64,000 nt of DNA from Parvularculaceae bacterium. GTDB taxonomy: Bacteria > Pseudomonadota > Alphaproteobacteria > Caulobacterales > Parvularculaceae. Both the position numbers and the translations under genes were made by a program. The stretch's first letter is position 1; each line of letters opens with the position of its first letter. The notes under the pieces are model-generated. The model saw only the letters and a list, made by a program, of their open reading frames with translations, was not told where the DNA came from and ran no database searches. This document shows positions 38,279-47,172 of this stretch, piece after piece. The stretch is taken from NCBI GenBank assembly GCA_021776475.1, contig JAJFFV010000005.1, forward strand, positions 1,054,001 through 1,118,000. Direction: 5' to 3'.

Positions 38279-38754
38279 AAATCAATGTGTTGTTAGCATG
38301 CGAGTGAAAGTGCGCTAGAAAACTAGCTCATTTTTGCGATAATGACAGTTCAGTCATCCAAATCCTTGCCCTAGTTTTTCTGCGCCACAGGAGGGCATTT
38401 CACGAAGACGCTGAAGGCGATTATTCCGAGGCGGTCAAATAGCACTCAAGTTGGAATCTATTGCTTGGGAGAATTCGGAAAGCAGTTCATGTTCATCAGC
38501 GCCTGCGCAATTTTCTTGACCGCTTACACATTCGCAGTCGCAAGAGGTTGTCGCATGTTGCAAATATTTGTTGTAATGCGTACGTATACAGAGTAATAAA
38601 TATGTCCCGCGTTTTCAGCCGAAGAACGTCGCTAAACCATCAGTTGGATTCGCTCCAGAACGCTGGCTGCCAGTTGGATTCGTGGGATTGCCGGAAAATA
38701 ATCGCTTGTTTTCACTCCCATTTGTCATATATCTAACGTTAGAGGCAATTAGAT
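38279..38754. other. Gene-free stretch inside the tRNA-bounded segment
   Basis: I see no supported gene. The DNA has stops in all frames every few dozen codons, and a 12-bp direct repeat (CAGTTGGATTCG) occurs at about 38640 and 38670. It is probably eroded mobile DNA. The end of the stretch supplies the promoter and leader of the SnoaL-like gene. Confidence 0.5.
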
Positions 38755-39294
38755 ATGAAACAAATATTATTTTTATTTTTGATTTTGACAGCATCTTGTT
38801 CTGAACAGCACACGGAACAAGATTTACGAACGTCCAATGTCGAGCTAACGTCTCGCTATTTCAATGAAGTGTACAATCAACATAATATTGACTTGATCGA
38901 TGAGCTTTTTATTGAGAATTATGAACATACTTCTACTGAAGGAAGAAAGTTCAACAGTCGGGATGAGTTAAAATCCGCTGTTGAAAGAATCGAATCTCTC
39001 TTGCCAAATTTAAAACTTGAAATTGTTGAAGCAGTTGCAGACGAAGAAAAAGTCATATTCCTGATTAAAATGGAATCAGATTTACCAAAAATGGCAAGTT
39101 CAACTACCAAAGCTACTAAAACAGAATTCAACGAAACATTTATTTTCTGGGTTAATGATAACAAGATTTATAAAGGAAGATCTATAGGAGCTCATTTGCC
39201 ATTCATAAAACAAGTTTCCGGATTTGAAGGAGGGCTACTGGACTTGATTAAAGTTCTTTCGGAACAAGAAGATTTGTTGGTAACGGAAAAATAA
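38755..39294 (+). CDS. SnoaL-like (NTF2-fold) lipoprotein
   Basis: A 179-residue exported protein with lipobox TASC (Cys15) followed by a SnoaL/NTF2-like domain: TSRYFNEVYNQHNIDLIDEL, ENYEHTSTEGRKFNSRDELK, LPNLKLEIVEAVADEEKV and FIFWVNDNKIYKGRSIG. This family includes polyketide cyclases and many ester-cyclase-like proteins of unknown role. The gene is visibly AT-rich, in sharp contrast to its neighbours, and lies between tRNA-Ala 3'-end copies, so recent acquisition from a low-GC donor is likely. Confidence 0.78.
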   Translation: MKQILFLFLILTASCSEQHTEQDLRTSNVELTSRYFNEVYNQHNIDLIDELFIENYEHTSTEGRKFNSRDELKSAVERIESLLPNLKLEIVEAVADEEKVIFLIKMESDLPKMASSTTKATKTEFNETFIFWVNDNKIYKGRSIGAHLPFIKQVSGFEGGLLDLIKVLSEQEDLLVTEK

Positions 39295-39616
39295 AAGCAA
39301 AGTATGACCCACATGGGTGCCGACGATTGAATGTCATCATGCGGACGAGGTTGACATTGCAAAACGTGGCTTTTCCTCCAGACTTCGTATATGAGGGCCT
39401 CTTTGGTGACAGCTGTTCTGCCTACCGCCTGCACAGGCCAGCATGAGCGGCCCGTTTATCGCAACGGCGTTACTACAATCGGCGGGGGGCAACATCGATC
39501 AAAGGATCCGTAGGCGCCCAGTCGCTATCCAACCGATTCCCAATGGACCGTATTATGGTTCTATTCCTCAATGGTACGGCGGTGAAGTAGACCCAATTTT
39601 TAATACTGCAGTTTTG

Positions 39617-40224
39617 TGAGCGCTGACAGATGAGTACAGCCGCCTTGCGCCAGATACCTCTGGGTACATTCAATCTGTTGTTCCCGGTTTGGGTGGCAAG
39701 CCAGCACCAAGGGTAACCCGGGAACCACGACAAGAAAGCGCGTCGGTCGGACCAGTACAAGAAAGTGAACTACTACCAATCCGGGAGGAGTGGTTGATTT
39801 ATACAAATCAGTCACGCGGCAACACGAGCGCAATCGGTGCAGATAGGCTTCACCTTCTTGCAGAATCGACCGCAGCAATGACCAGATTAAGTATAGTGCC
39901 TATACGCCGAAATCTGGCGAGAAACTTGGTTCTTCTGCAATCAAACCATTATTGACTCAGGTGGCCTGAAGAAATTTAAAAATCTTGAGAATGCTTACAT
40001 AATTGAAGTGGGCGATGAAGAGGGTGTTTTGCGCCAGCGGGCAACTTATCGTTTACGTAAAGTCGGCAAATTCGCTATTCGCTAAAACCGACAAAAGTTG
40101 GCATGAGGACACGCGTCTCGTGTATTATAACACCGGCAAAGACAAGCCCAAGCCCGCATTCGATCTAGCGAAGAGTCCCACTAAGCACACATCTAGCGGA
40201 GTGCATGAAAAATTGACACCCTGA
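39617..40224 (+). pseudogene. Decayed coding sequence in several frames
   Basis: Coding-like text appears in successive frames without one staying open. One frame runs to a stop at about 39957 (LLPIREEWLIYTNQSRGNTS), another to a stop at 40085 (NLENAYIIEVGDEEGVLRQR), and a third to 40224 (DKSWHEDTRLVYYNTGKDK). Together they look like a gene or genes broken by frameshifts. I do not recognise the family. The bases at 39295-39616 also hold no intact gene. The position next to tRNA-Ala fits leftover cargo of an integrated element. Confidence 0.35.
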
Positions 40225-40260
40225 CTAAAATATGGTATTAAAAACAATGACTTAAAATGT

Positions 40261-40336
<76 letters not shown>

Positions 40337-40408
40337 ATACCAGAGGGTCTAGAGCCGGAAACTAGGTGTCTCTTCCCGGCTTTTCAAGTCTTTATAGCCT
40401 GCTGGCCA

Positions 40409-40891
40409 TCAGGCGTCGTCTGACGTCTTGCCGCCGGCTGGTTTGATGAAACCGCCTACGCCAATGTCATCTTCATCCTCATCGTCCGCCAACAAGGTAT
40501 CATCATTCTCTGTATCGATGTCGGCATCCTCGATTTCTTCTATCTCGGGAATGTCGTCATCGTCATCCTCCTCCTCCTCATCGTCATCATCGTCGAGGCT
40601 GGCTTTGCGTTTGCCTTTTGCAGTCTTGCCTTGCTTGTCCGCTTCATCGAGGCTGGTTTCCGCATCGCTCGGCGGCACTTCATCCTCTTCCTCGTCCTCA
40701 TCCTCTTCGGTCTTTGCAGTTGGCTTGTTCACAGGTTCCTCTTCCTTGCGGGTCCGGCGAGGTTTCAGAATAATTTCTGGAACAAATTCATGGGTACATT
40801 TCGGGCACTGGGCAGGATCCTTGCTAAGATCGTAAAAGCGCGCGCCACATTCCGGGCAGTCGCGTTTGATGCCGAGGTCTTCGTTTGCCAC
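40409..40891 (-). CDS. TIGR02300 / FYDLN-acid family protein
   Basis: A conserved alphaproteobacterial protein of 160 residues. Its N-terminus carries a zinc-ribbon-like CPECGARFYDLSK ... CPKC motif, the source of the family name, followed by PEIILKPRRTRK. The rest is a long Asp/Glu-rich low-complexity tail. Function is unknown. Its divergent placement next to aroA is typical of the class and helps identify the lineage. The 97-bp gap to aroA must hold both promoters. Confidence 0.92.
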   Translation of the reverse strand: MANEDLGIKRDCPECGARFYDLSKDPAQCPKCTHEFVPEIILKPRRTRKEEEPVNKPTAKTEEDEDEEEDEVPPSDAETSLDEADKQGKTAKGKRKASLDDDDDEEEEDDDDDIPEIEEIEDADIDTENDDTLLADDEDEDDIGVGGFIKPAGGKTSDDA

Positions 40892-40988
40892 GTGTTCACC
40901 TTAGTTCTGATTGAAAATAAGGGCTGGTGTTGCCACGCATGGCGGGCACTGTCAAAAGGAAATTCACATATATTCTCCACAGGTCGTG

Positions 40989-42293
40989 ATGCAACTTTCA
41001 GCAGGAAAAAGTGGCCCTTTGCGCGGTTGTGTGAGGGTTCCGGGTGACAAATCCATCTCTCACCGCGCGCTTATTTTGGGTGCTCTGGCTACCGGCGAGA
41101 CCCGTATCTCCGGCCTGCTGGAAGCTGACGATGTTTTACACACTGCCGCTGCCTTGCGGGCCCTCGGCGTTGATGTCGAACGAGAAAAGAGCGCTTGGCG
41201 TATTATCGGCAGACCTTGGCAGACCCCGTCGCGAACGCTCTATGCCGGAAACGCCGGGACCGGTGTGCGGTTATTGATGGGCGCTGTCGCGGGCCAGAAT
41301 GTCGGCGCCCGGTTCGATGGCGACAAGTCTTTGAGGGCGCGACCGATGAAGCGGATCCTTGCGCCGCTTGAGGCAATGGGGCTCGTGGCGAACGCGGAAA
41401 ATGACCGTCTGCCGGTAAAGCTTCACGCCTCGCTGCTGCACGCAATCACCTACCGGCTTCCCGTTCCCTCGGCACAGGTCAAATCAGCGGTGTTGTTTGC
41501 CGGCCTCGGGGCCGTCGGGACAACCGTCGTCGAAGAGCCGGTATTATGTCGCGACCATACCGAGCGTATGCTGATAGCCTTTGGCGCAAAGCTCGAGATA
41601 TTGCCTCTTTCCGGTCCGGGTCGACGGATCACCTTGGAAGGCGGTCAACAGCTGAAATCGACGTACCTGATCGTACCGGGAGATCCGTCGTCGGCTGCTT
41701 TTCTGGTTGTGGCAGGCCTCATTGTGCCGGGAAGTGATCTTACCATCGAAGGCGTTCTGATGAACCCTGGGCGTGTCGGCCTTTATGAGACTTTGCGGGA
41801 AATGGGCGGCGATATAACCTGTATCAACGAGCGGGAAGAAGGCGGTGAAACTGTCGCCGACATTCGTGTGAGGCATTCACAACTGACAGGTGTCGATGTT
41901 CCGGCCGACCGGGCAGCCTCGATGATTGACGAATATCCGGTCTTGGCAATTGCCGCTGCAACCGCGCGCGGCGTCACTCGAATGTCCGGTCTCGAAGAAT
42001 TGCGTGTGAAAGAATCGGACCGTCTTGCGGCGCTGTCTGACGGATTGGCAGAAAACGGCATTGCCCACGAAACAGGACCAGACTGGCTTTCAGTAACCGG
42101 CGGGCCTGTTGTCAATGGAGGCCTCGTCCAGACAAAGTCGGATCACCGAATTGCCATGAGCTTTTTGATACTTGGCCTCGTCAGTGAAAAAAAAGTGACA
42201 ATCGACAGCGGCGCAATGATCGCGACATCGTTTCCGGGTTTCGCCGGATTGATGACTAGCCTTGGTGCAGCAATTCAAACCGTCGCGTCCTAG
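40989..42293 (+). CDS. aroA: 3-phosphoshikimate 1-carboxyvinyltransferase (EPSP synthase)
   Basis: Joins phosphoenolpyruvate to shikimate-3-phosphate, the sixth step of the shikimate pathway. From the ATG at 40989 it has 434 residues. Motifs are VPGDKSISHRALILGALA (PEP/S3P-binding Lys-Ser), NAGTGVRLLMG, the catalytic-region ASMIDEYPVLAIAAA, RVKESDRLAAL and KSDHRIAMSF. The LMGAVAG sequence after NAGTGVR differs from the E. coli-type LRPL. In most relatives cmk follows directly; here two TPR genes intervene. Confidence 0.95.
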   Translation: MQLSAGKSGPLRGCVRVPGDKSISHRALILGALATGETRISGLLEADDVLHTAAALRALGVDVEREKSAWRIIGRPWQTPSRTLYAGNAGTGVRLLMGAVAGQNVGARFDGDKSLRARPMKRILAPLEAMGLVANAENDRLPVKLHASLLHAITYRLPVPSAQVKSAVLFAGLGAVGTTVVEEPVLCRDHTERMLIAFGAKLEILPLSGPGRRITLEGGQQLKSTYLIVPGDPSSAAFLVVAGLIVPGSDLTIEGVLMNPGRVGLYETLREMGGDITCINEREEGGETVADIRVRHSQLTGVDVPADRAASMIDEYPVLAIAAATARGVTRMSGLEELRVKESDRLAALSDGLAENGIAHETGPDWLSVTGGPVVNGGLVQTKSDHRIAMSFLILGLVSEKKVTIDSGAMIATSFPGFAGLMTSLGAAIQTVAS

Positions 42294-42461
42294 CTCTGCG
42301 TACTATTCAAAAGTCTTTCTACATCAAGAGGTTAGGTTAATTTACGCAGGCTCTCAAAAACTGTTATACAATTGTAAAGCATGGTCATTGTTTGTTTTTT
42401 TGGTAAATGCCCGAAAGATTGATAACAGGTTCGGTGATCGGTGGAGTGCAGCTAGAAAAAA

Positions 42462-44345
42462 ATGAACGATTTTTGGCAACGCCTTAAGCAGCACAATATA
42501 TTGCGCATCGCAGCAGCCTATCTGGTGGCGGGCTGGATCGTAATGCAGATCGTCGAAGTCATGGGTCCTGCCTTGCGCTTGCCGGCATGGGTCCTTTCGG
42601 CTGTCGCCTTTATTCTTATTTTCGGTCTGCCCATCGTTCTCCTGATTGCCTGGTCACTCGAGCACAAAAAAAAAGAAGCAGCGCGCAGTGACACCGGTTT
42701 GCTTTCGGGTGAGGCGACCGGAAAACTGGACTACGTCCTCTTCGGTGGCGTGGCTTTTGTGCTGGTATTGGTGCTCACCCGCTGGGGTTTTCCGTCAGAG
42801 GCGCCGGGATCAACAGCTACAGCCACGGAGCAGGCTCTTGTGGCTGAAAACCCACCCGACAAAAAAAAATCGAATGCGGTTTTTCGTGAAAAGTCCATCG
42901 CTGTCTTGCCTTTTGTGGACATGAGCGAGGAGCAGGATCAGGAATATTTCTCGGATGGTGTGACTGAAGAAATTATCGGGGCCCTGAACGGCATAGATGA
43001 CCTTAAGGTGACCGGACGCACATCGTCATTTGCCTTCAAGGGCCGCAACGAGGACTTAAAGGGGATCGGGCGCGTGTTAAAAGTTGCGCATGTCCTCGAA
43101 GGCTCCGTGCGAAAACAGGGCGACCGGGTGCGAATAACAGCGCAGCTGATCGAAGTGGAAGAGGGATTTCACCTTTGGTCAGATACATACGATCGGCCGC
43201 TGGAAGATGTGCTTGCTGTACAAGAAGAAATTGCCATCGCAATCACCAACAAGTTACGGGTGCTTCTCGCAACTGATGAAAAAAAACAACTTGCTCAATC
43301 CAAAAAAATTGTTCCTGAAGCCTACGAAGCGTATTTTCAGGCAAAATATCTGTTGGCAAATACAGAGCCAAGCAACGCCTCGAACGCTGTTGCGCTGCTG
43401 GAAGATGCAGTAGCGCTTGATCCGAAATTTGCCCAAGGATGGGCCACCATGGCGACCGCGCACTTAATATCGCTGATGGATGGGACAGATTTTGAAAAAA
43501 AACATAAAGCGGCTGAATTAAGCGCGTTGCGTGCAATCGCTATTTCGCCTGACGTTGCGGAGGCTTACGCAACGCTCGGCTGGATTCAGGTTCAACGACG
43601 TGACTATCTCGATATGGACAGTCATTTCGAAAAGGCCCTAGCGCTCAACGCCGACGACCCACAGGCCCTCAACTGGACTGCTTATGGATTGTTGTCGGCC
43701 GGTAAACCGCGCGAGGCGGTCGCATATTTTGAACGAGCAATTGAGGTTGATCCGATCCAGCCATCGCACAGGTTTTTCCTGGCAACAGCGTTGCTCATGG
43801 CGGGCGAACTTGAGGGAGCGGAAACCGCTGCCAAACAGGCAAGGGCATTCGGTTTCATGCCAGCGAACTTGCCGCTTGCTGATATCGCGGCCCTTCGCGG
43901 TGAAGGAGCCAGGGCGGTAAAACTGGCTCGTCCGATGGTCGGTATGCTGACCCATGACTTTGGGAATGAAGAGATTGATCTGATCGTGAGCGGTACTTTT
44001 GCAGGTGGAGATAATCGCACCAAGGCAATTGAATTAATGAAGAGTGCGTTGGCTCGGCCAGATACCAAATCTCAGATATTCTTCCCGAACTTTTTTATCT
44101 TGCTCGATGAGCCGGAACTTGCATTTGATACTTTTGAAAACGATACATTTGCATTTGATCTACCGTTTTATGTGGCACTTTGGGGACCGTTTGGTCGCAG
44201 TGCCCGTCAGCATCCTGATTTTCCGGCATTTGCAAAAAGAATAGGACTGGTCGATTATTGGCAGGAGAATGGCTGGCCAGAACTTTGTAAACCTTCGGGG
44301 GAGGGAAAAGGTGAAACTACGGATGTCACGTTTACTTGTTCGTAG
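42462..44345 (+). CDS. Membrane TolB/FlgO-like N-domain TPR protein, copy 1
   Basis: A 627-residue membrane protein. Two N-terminal hydrophobic helices (about 12-65) and a third (about 90-108) precede a FlgO/TolB-N-like domain (about 143-270): KSIAVLPFVDMSEEQDQEYF, GRTSSFAFKG and VLEGSVRKQGDRVRITAQL. TPR repeats follow (about 280-480) and a C-terminal domain ending in YWQENGWPELC. This architecture usually occurs downstream of adenylate cyclase or winged-helix domains, but here no catalytic or DNA-binding domain is fused. It lies 18 nt before a paralogue of the same layout. Function is unknown. Confidence 0.85.
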   Translation: MNDFWQRLKQHNILRIAAAYLVAGWIVMQIVEVMGPALRLPAWVLSAVAFILIFGLPIVLLIAWSLEHKKKEAARSDTGLLSGEATGKLDYVLFGGVAFVLVLVLTRWGFPSEAPGSTATATEQALVAENPPDKKKSNAVFREKSIAVLPFVDMSEEQDQEYFSDGVTEEIIGALNGIDDLKVTGRTSSFAFKGRNEDLKGIGRVLKVAHVLEGSVRKQGDRVRITAQLIEVEEGFHLWSDTYDRPLEDVLAVQEEIAIAITNKLRVLLATDEKKQLAQSKKIVPEAYEAYFQAKYLLANTEPSNASNAVALLEDAVALDPKFAQGWATMATAHLISLMDGTDFEKKHKAAELSALRAIAISPDVAEAYATLGWIQVQRRDYLDMDSHFEKALALNADDPQALNWTAYGLLSAGKPREAVAYFERAIEVDPIQPSHRFFLATALLMAGELEGAETAAKQARAFGFMPANLPLADIAALRGEGARAVKLARPMVGMLTHDFGNEEIDLIVSGTFAGGDNRTKAIELMKSALARPDTKSQIFFPNFFILLDEPELAFDTFENDTFAFDLPFYVALWGPFGRSARQHPDFPAFAKRIGLVDYWQENGWPELCKPSGEGKGETTDVTFTCS

Positions 44346-44363
44346 CTACCGTGGTGGCGATAA

Positions 44364-46241
44364 ATGAAACACTTGTTTCAGGATTTGATCCGGCGCAACG
44401 TCGTGAGAGTCGCCGCAATCTACATTATTCTTGGCTGGTTGCTGCGCAGATTTACAGACTTTATGATACCAACCCTTGGCCTCCCGGAGTTTTTCAGCGG
44501 CTTTGTGACGGTTCTGATTTTTCTGGGTCTGCCCGTCTGTCTATACCTGTCGTGGGCTTATGAGCATACTGGCGACGGCCTAAAGCTAACAAAGGCTGCA
44601 TTACCCGACGAATTGCAGGCTTCCTATCGTCTCAGCAGCAAGGATCTGGTGTTGACTCTAGTGATGGGCGCGGTGCTCGTGATTGTTAGCGTGGACACGT
44701 TTCTGCCCACCAAGCAGACAGAAAAACTAATCGTAAGCACCGACACAACCCTGACCGCTGATTCTGCCGAAACTGAAGATGACAAAGCCTTTGTTCCAGA
44801 CGCGTCCTCTATCGCCGTCCTGCCCTTTGCAGATATGAGCCAGGCGAAGGATCAGGAATATTTTTCCGATGGTATCGCGGAAGAAGTTTTGAATGCACTT
44901 GTCAAAGTCCGAGGCCTGAAAGTTGCGGGGCGGACGTCATCTTTTGCCTTCAAGGGCAGTGATGCAGACACCGGGACAATCGCAAAAACACTGAATGTTG
45001 CCTATGTCCTTCAAGGGTCAGTACGCAAACAGGGTAACCAACTGCGTATTTCCGTACAGTTGACCAAGGCAGACACTGGTTTCCAGCTTTGGGCCAAAAC
45101 ATATAATGGTTCGGTCACGGAAATATTTGACGTACAGGAGAACATCGCGCGCGCTGTCGCTAACGAACTAAAGGTTGTATTGACAGGAGAGGATACTGCG
45201 CGCCTGACCAAACGCCAGCCTATCAACGACGAGGCATACACCGCATATCTGAGCGGTAAGCGGTTTCTCGCAGCCCGCATTGGCGACAGTCTGCCTCGGG
45301 CAATTGAGGCGTTTGAGGAATCCGTTTCAATCGACAAGACCTTCGCACGCGCCTGGGCCGGGCTGGCTACCGCGCATGCAATCTCACCTCAATACAGAGT
45401 AGTGTCGTTCGCTGAGGCCGAGACCTCGGCTGAGATCAATGCTCTAAAGGCCTTGCAGCTCGACCCAACCTTGTCAGAGCCGCACGCTGTTCTCGGGTGG
45501 ATTTATCTTCAGCGTAGAGAATATATGTTAATGCGCGAGGCGTTCGAAGATGCGCTCGCGATAGACCCCGAAGATGTCACTACGAACCTTTGGTACGGTG
45601 TTGGTAATGTCGCAGTCGGCGCTATTGAGGAAGCGGATCGGCGGTTCTCCTTTGTCGTACAGCGTGATCCAGTAGCGCTGGTGGGGTTGCACATGCAATC
45701 GCTTTTGCACTGGATGATCGGTCAGTCCGAAGAAGCAGAGCGGCGCGCTACCCGGGTCTACCAGATGGGATACACGCCAGCCGGTATCCAGTTGTCGGAA
45801 ATTACGGGCGAACGGGGCGAGATCGAAAAATCCCGTGATTTTATGGCGATGGCGATGAGGGGAATGGCGACCCGATTTGATGAGGAACAACGGTTGATCA
45901 TGGGCGAGGGTCTGTTTGGCAGTACCGCTGCCCGCGACAGAGCCCGCTCGCTTGTCGACACCTATCTCACCAAGGAAGGCCCAAAGCAGGAGATTTTCAT
46001 ACCCTATTTCCTGATCCATATTGGTGAGACGGAAAAAGCGTTTTCTGTTTATGAGCAAAATCGCGCCGCCTTTGATCCGATGATCTACTATGGTATTTGG
46101 GGACCTTACGGTGAGAGTGCACGGCAGCATCCGGACTTCCCGGCCTTTGCGGACCGGATCGGCTTGACAGAATATTGGCGTGCTTTCGGTTGGCCAGATG
46201 CGTGCAGAACGCCGTCGCAAACAAGTTTGGCTTGCGAATAA
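44364..46241 (+). CDS. Membrane TolB/FlgO-like N-domain TPR protein, copy 2
   Basis: A 625-residue paralogue of the preceding gene with the same order of parts: N-terminal helices from MKHLFQDLIRRNVVRVAAIY onward, a FlgO/TolB-N-like domain (SIAVLPFADMSQAKDQEYFS, GRTSSFAFKG, VLQGSVRKQGNQLRI), TPR repeats and the C-terminal YWRAFGWPDAC. The pair clearly arose by tandem duplication but has diverged strongly, so the duplication is old. Both interrupt the usual aroA-cmk neighbourhood, and cmk starts 50 nt downstream. Confidence 0.85.
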   Translation: MKHLFQDLIRRNVVRVAAIYIILGWLLRRFTDFMIPTLGLPEFFSGFVTVLIFLGLPVCLYLSWAYEHTGDGLKLTKAALPDELQASYRLSSKDLVLTLVMGAVLVIVSVDTFLPTKQTEKLIVSTDTTLTADSAETEDDKAFVPDASSIAVLPFADMSQAKDQEYFSDGIAEEVLNALVKVRGLKVAGRTSSFAFKGSDADTGTIAKTLNVAYVLQGSVRKQGNQLRISVQLTKADTGFQLWAKTYNGSVTEIFDVQENIARAVANELKVVLTGEDTARLTKRQPINDEAYTAYLSGKRFLAARIGDSLPRAIEAFEESVSIDKTFARAWAGLATAHAISPQYRVVSFAEAETSAEINALKALQLDPTLSEPHAVLGWIYLQRREYMLMREAFEDALAIDPEDVTTNLWYGVGNVAVGAIEEADRRFSFVVQRDPVALVGLHMQSLLHWMIGQSEEAERRATRVYQMGYTPAGIQLSEITGERGEIEKSRDFMAMAMRGMATRFDEEQRLIMGEGLFGSTAARDRARSLVDTYLTKEGPKQEIFIPYFLIHIGETEKAFSVYEQNRAAFDPMIYYGIWGPYGESARQHPDFPAFADRIGLTEYWRAFGWPDACRTPSQTSLACE

Positions 46242-46291
46242 ACATGTTGCCAGTTGCGCACGCCCAATCCAGTCCCTAAAACGCAATCCCG

Positions 46292-46942
46292 ATGAACTCG
46301 GACAATCTTGTCATTGCCGTTGATGGCCCTGCAGCTTCTGGGAAAGGAACCCTTTCCCGAAGGGTTGCGCATTTTTACGGGCTTGCCTACCTTGATACCG
46401 GGTCGCTTTACCGCGGCGTGGGCTGGCTGATGCTCTCCAAAGGATTATCCCCCCGAAATGTTGAAGAAATTGAGGTGGCGGCTAGCACACTTACACTGGA
46501 GCAGCTCGACAATGCTGATATCAGGACCCCAGATGTCGGGCGCGCTGCTTCAGTTGTTGCGGCGATCCCCGAAGTGCGCCAGGCGCTCCTTCAATATCAG
46601 CGGCAATATGCAACAAATCCGCCGGCCGGAAAACGCGGCGCAATACTGGACGGCCGTGACATCGGTACGGTCGTCTGCCCCGACGCGAGTGTGAAATTTT
46701 TTGTAGATGCCGCTGCCGAAGTAAGGGCTGAACGCCGATGGCGTGAGCTTTTCCAGCACAATAACTCACTAACCCTGGATCAGGTTTTGGATGACATTAG
46801 GCGCCGTGATACAAGGGATGCGACCAGAACAGCAGCACCGATGAAAGCCGCACAAGATGCGCACTTGATTGATACCTCTCTTTTGGATATAGACGCGGCG
46901 TTCGCGGCAGTGCGTCGTGTGATCGACAAAGCCCTTGCTTGA
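46292..46942 (+). CDS. cmk: Cytidylate kinase
   Basis: Phosphorylates CMP and dCMP with ATP. The 216-residue protein has the P-loop DGPAASGKGTLS, the NMP-binding segment YLDTGSLYRGVGWL, DGRDIGTVVCPDA and the LID-region RRDTRDATRTAAPM. Length and motifs are normal. It lies upstream of rpsA as in most Proteobacteria, with a 230-bp gap. Confidence 0.95.
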   Translation: MNSDNLVIAVDGPAASGKGTLSRRVAHFYGLAYLDTGSLYRGVGWLMLSKGLSPRNVEEIEVAASTLTLEQLDNADIRTPDVGRAASVVAAIPEVRQALLQYQRQYATNPPAGKRGAILDGRDIGTVVCPDASVKFFVDAAAEVRAERRWRELFQHNNSLTLDQVLDDIRRRDTRDATRTAAPMKAAQDAHLIDTSLLDIDAAFAAVRRVIDKALA

Positions 46943-47131
46943 GGGCGCGATGGAGGATTAGCCTACGGCTTAGTTAAGCTTTTTGGACAGTCCCGGCATC
47001 GTTTATGTGTGTGTGACCGTCGATCCTCGCCGTACAGCCATTATTTTAACCAGCTTATCGCCTGAGCCTCCTTCCGAAATCGGGAGATTTTGGTGCAGGA
47101 AGACCGCCGGACGTTGATTTTGTTAATCAAA

Positions 47132-47143
47132 CCAACCGGTTGG
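47132..47143. promoter_or_regulatory. Perfect 12-bp palindrome in the rpsA leader
   Basis: CCAACCGGTTGG is a perfect inverted repeat lying 18 bp before the GGAG site of rpsA. It could be a regulator operator or a hairpin in the mRNA leader. In other bacteria S1 represses its own translation through leader structure, so a similar role is conceivable here, but only the palindrome itself is seen. Confidence 0.35.
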
Positions 47144-47172
47144 CAGGAAGCTAATTGAACTGGAGAAGACTT

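Noticed and set aside
40428-40835. A Ser-rich + strand frame opposite the FYDLN-acid gene
   Set aside because: It is the complement of the Asp/Glu-rich low-complexity tail of that gene, where GAT/GAA codons read as Ser-rich runs on the other strand.
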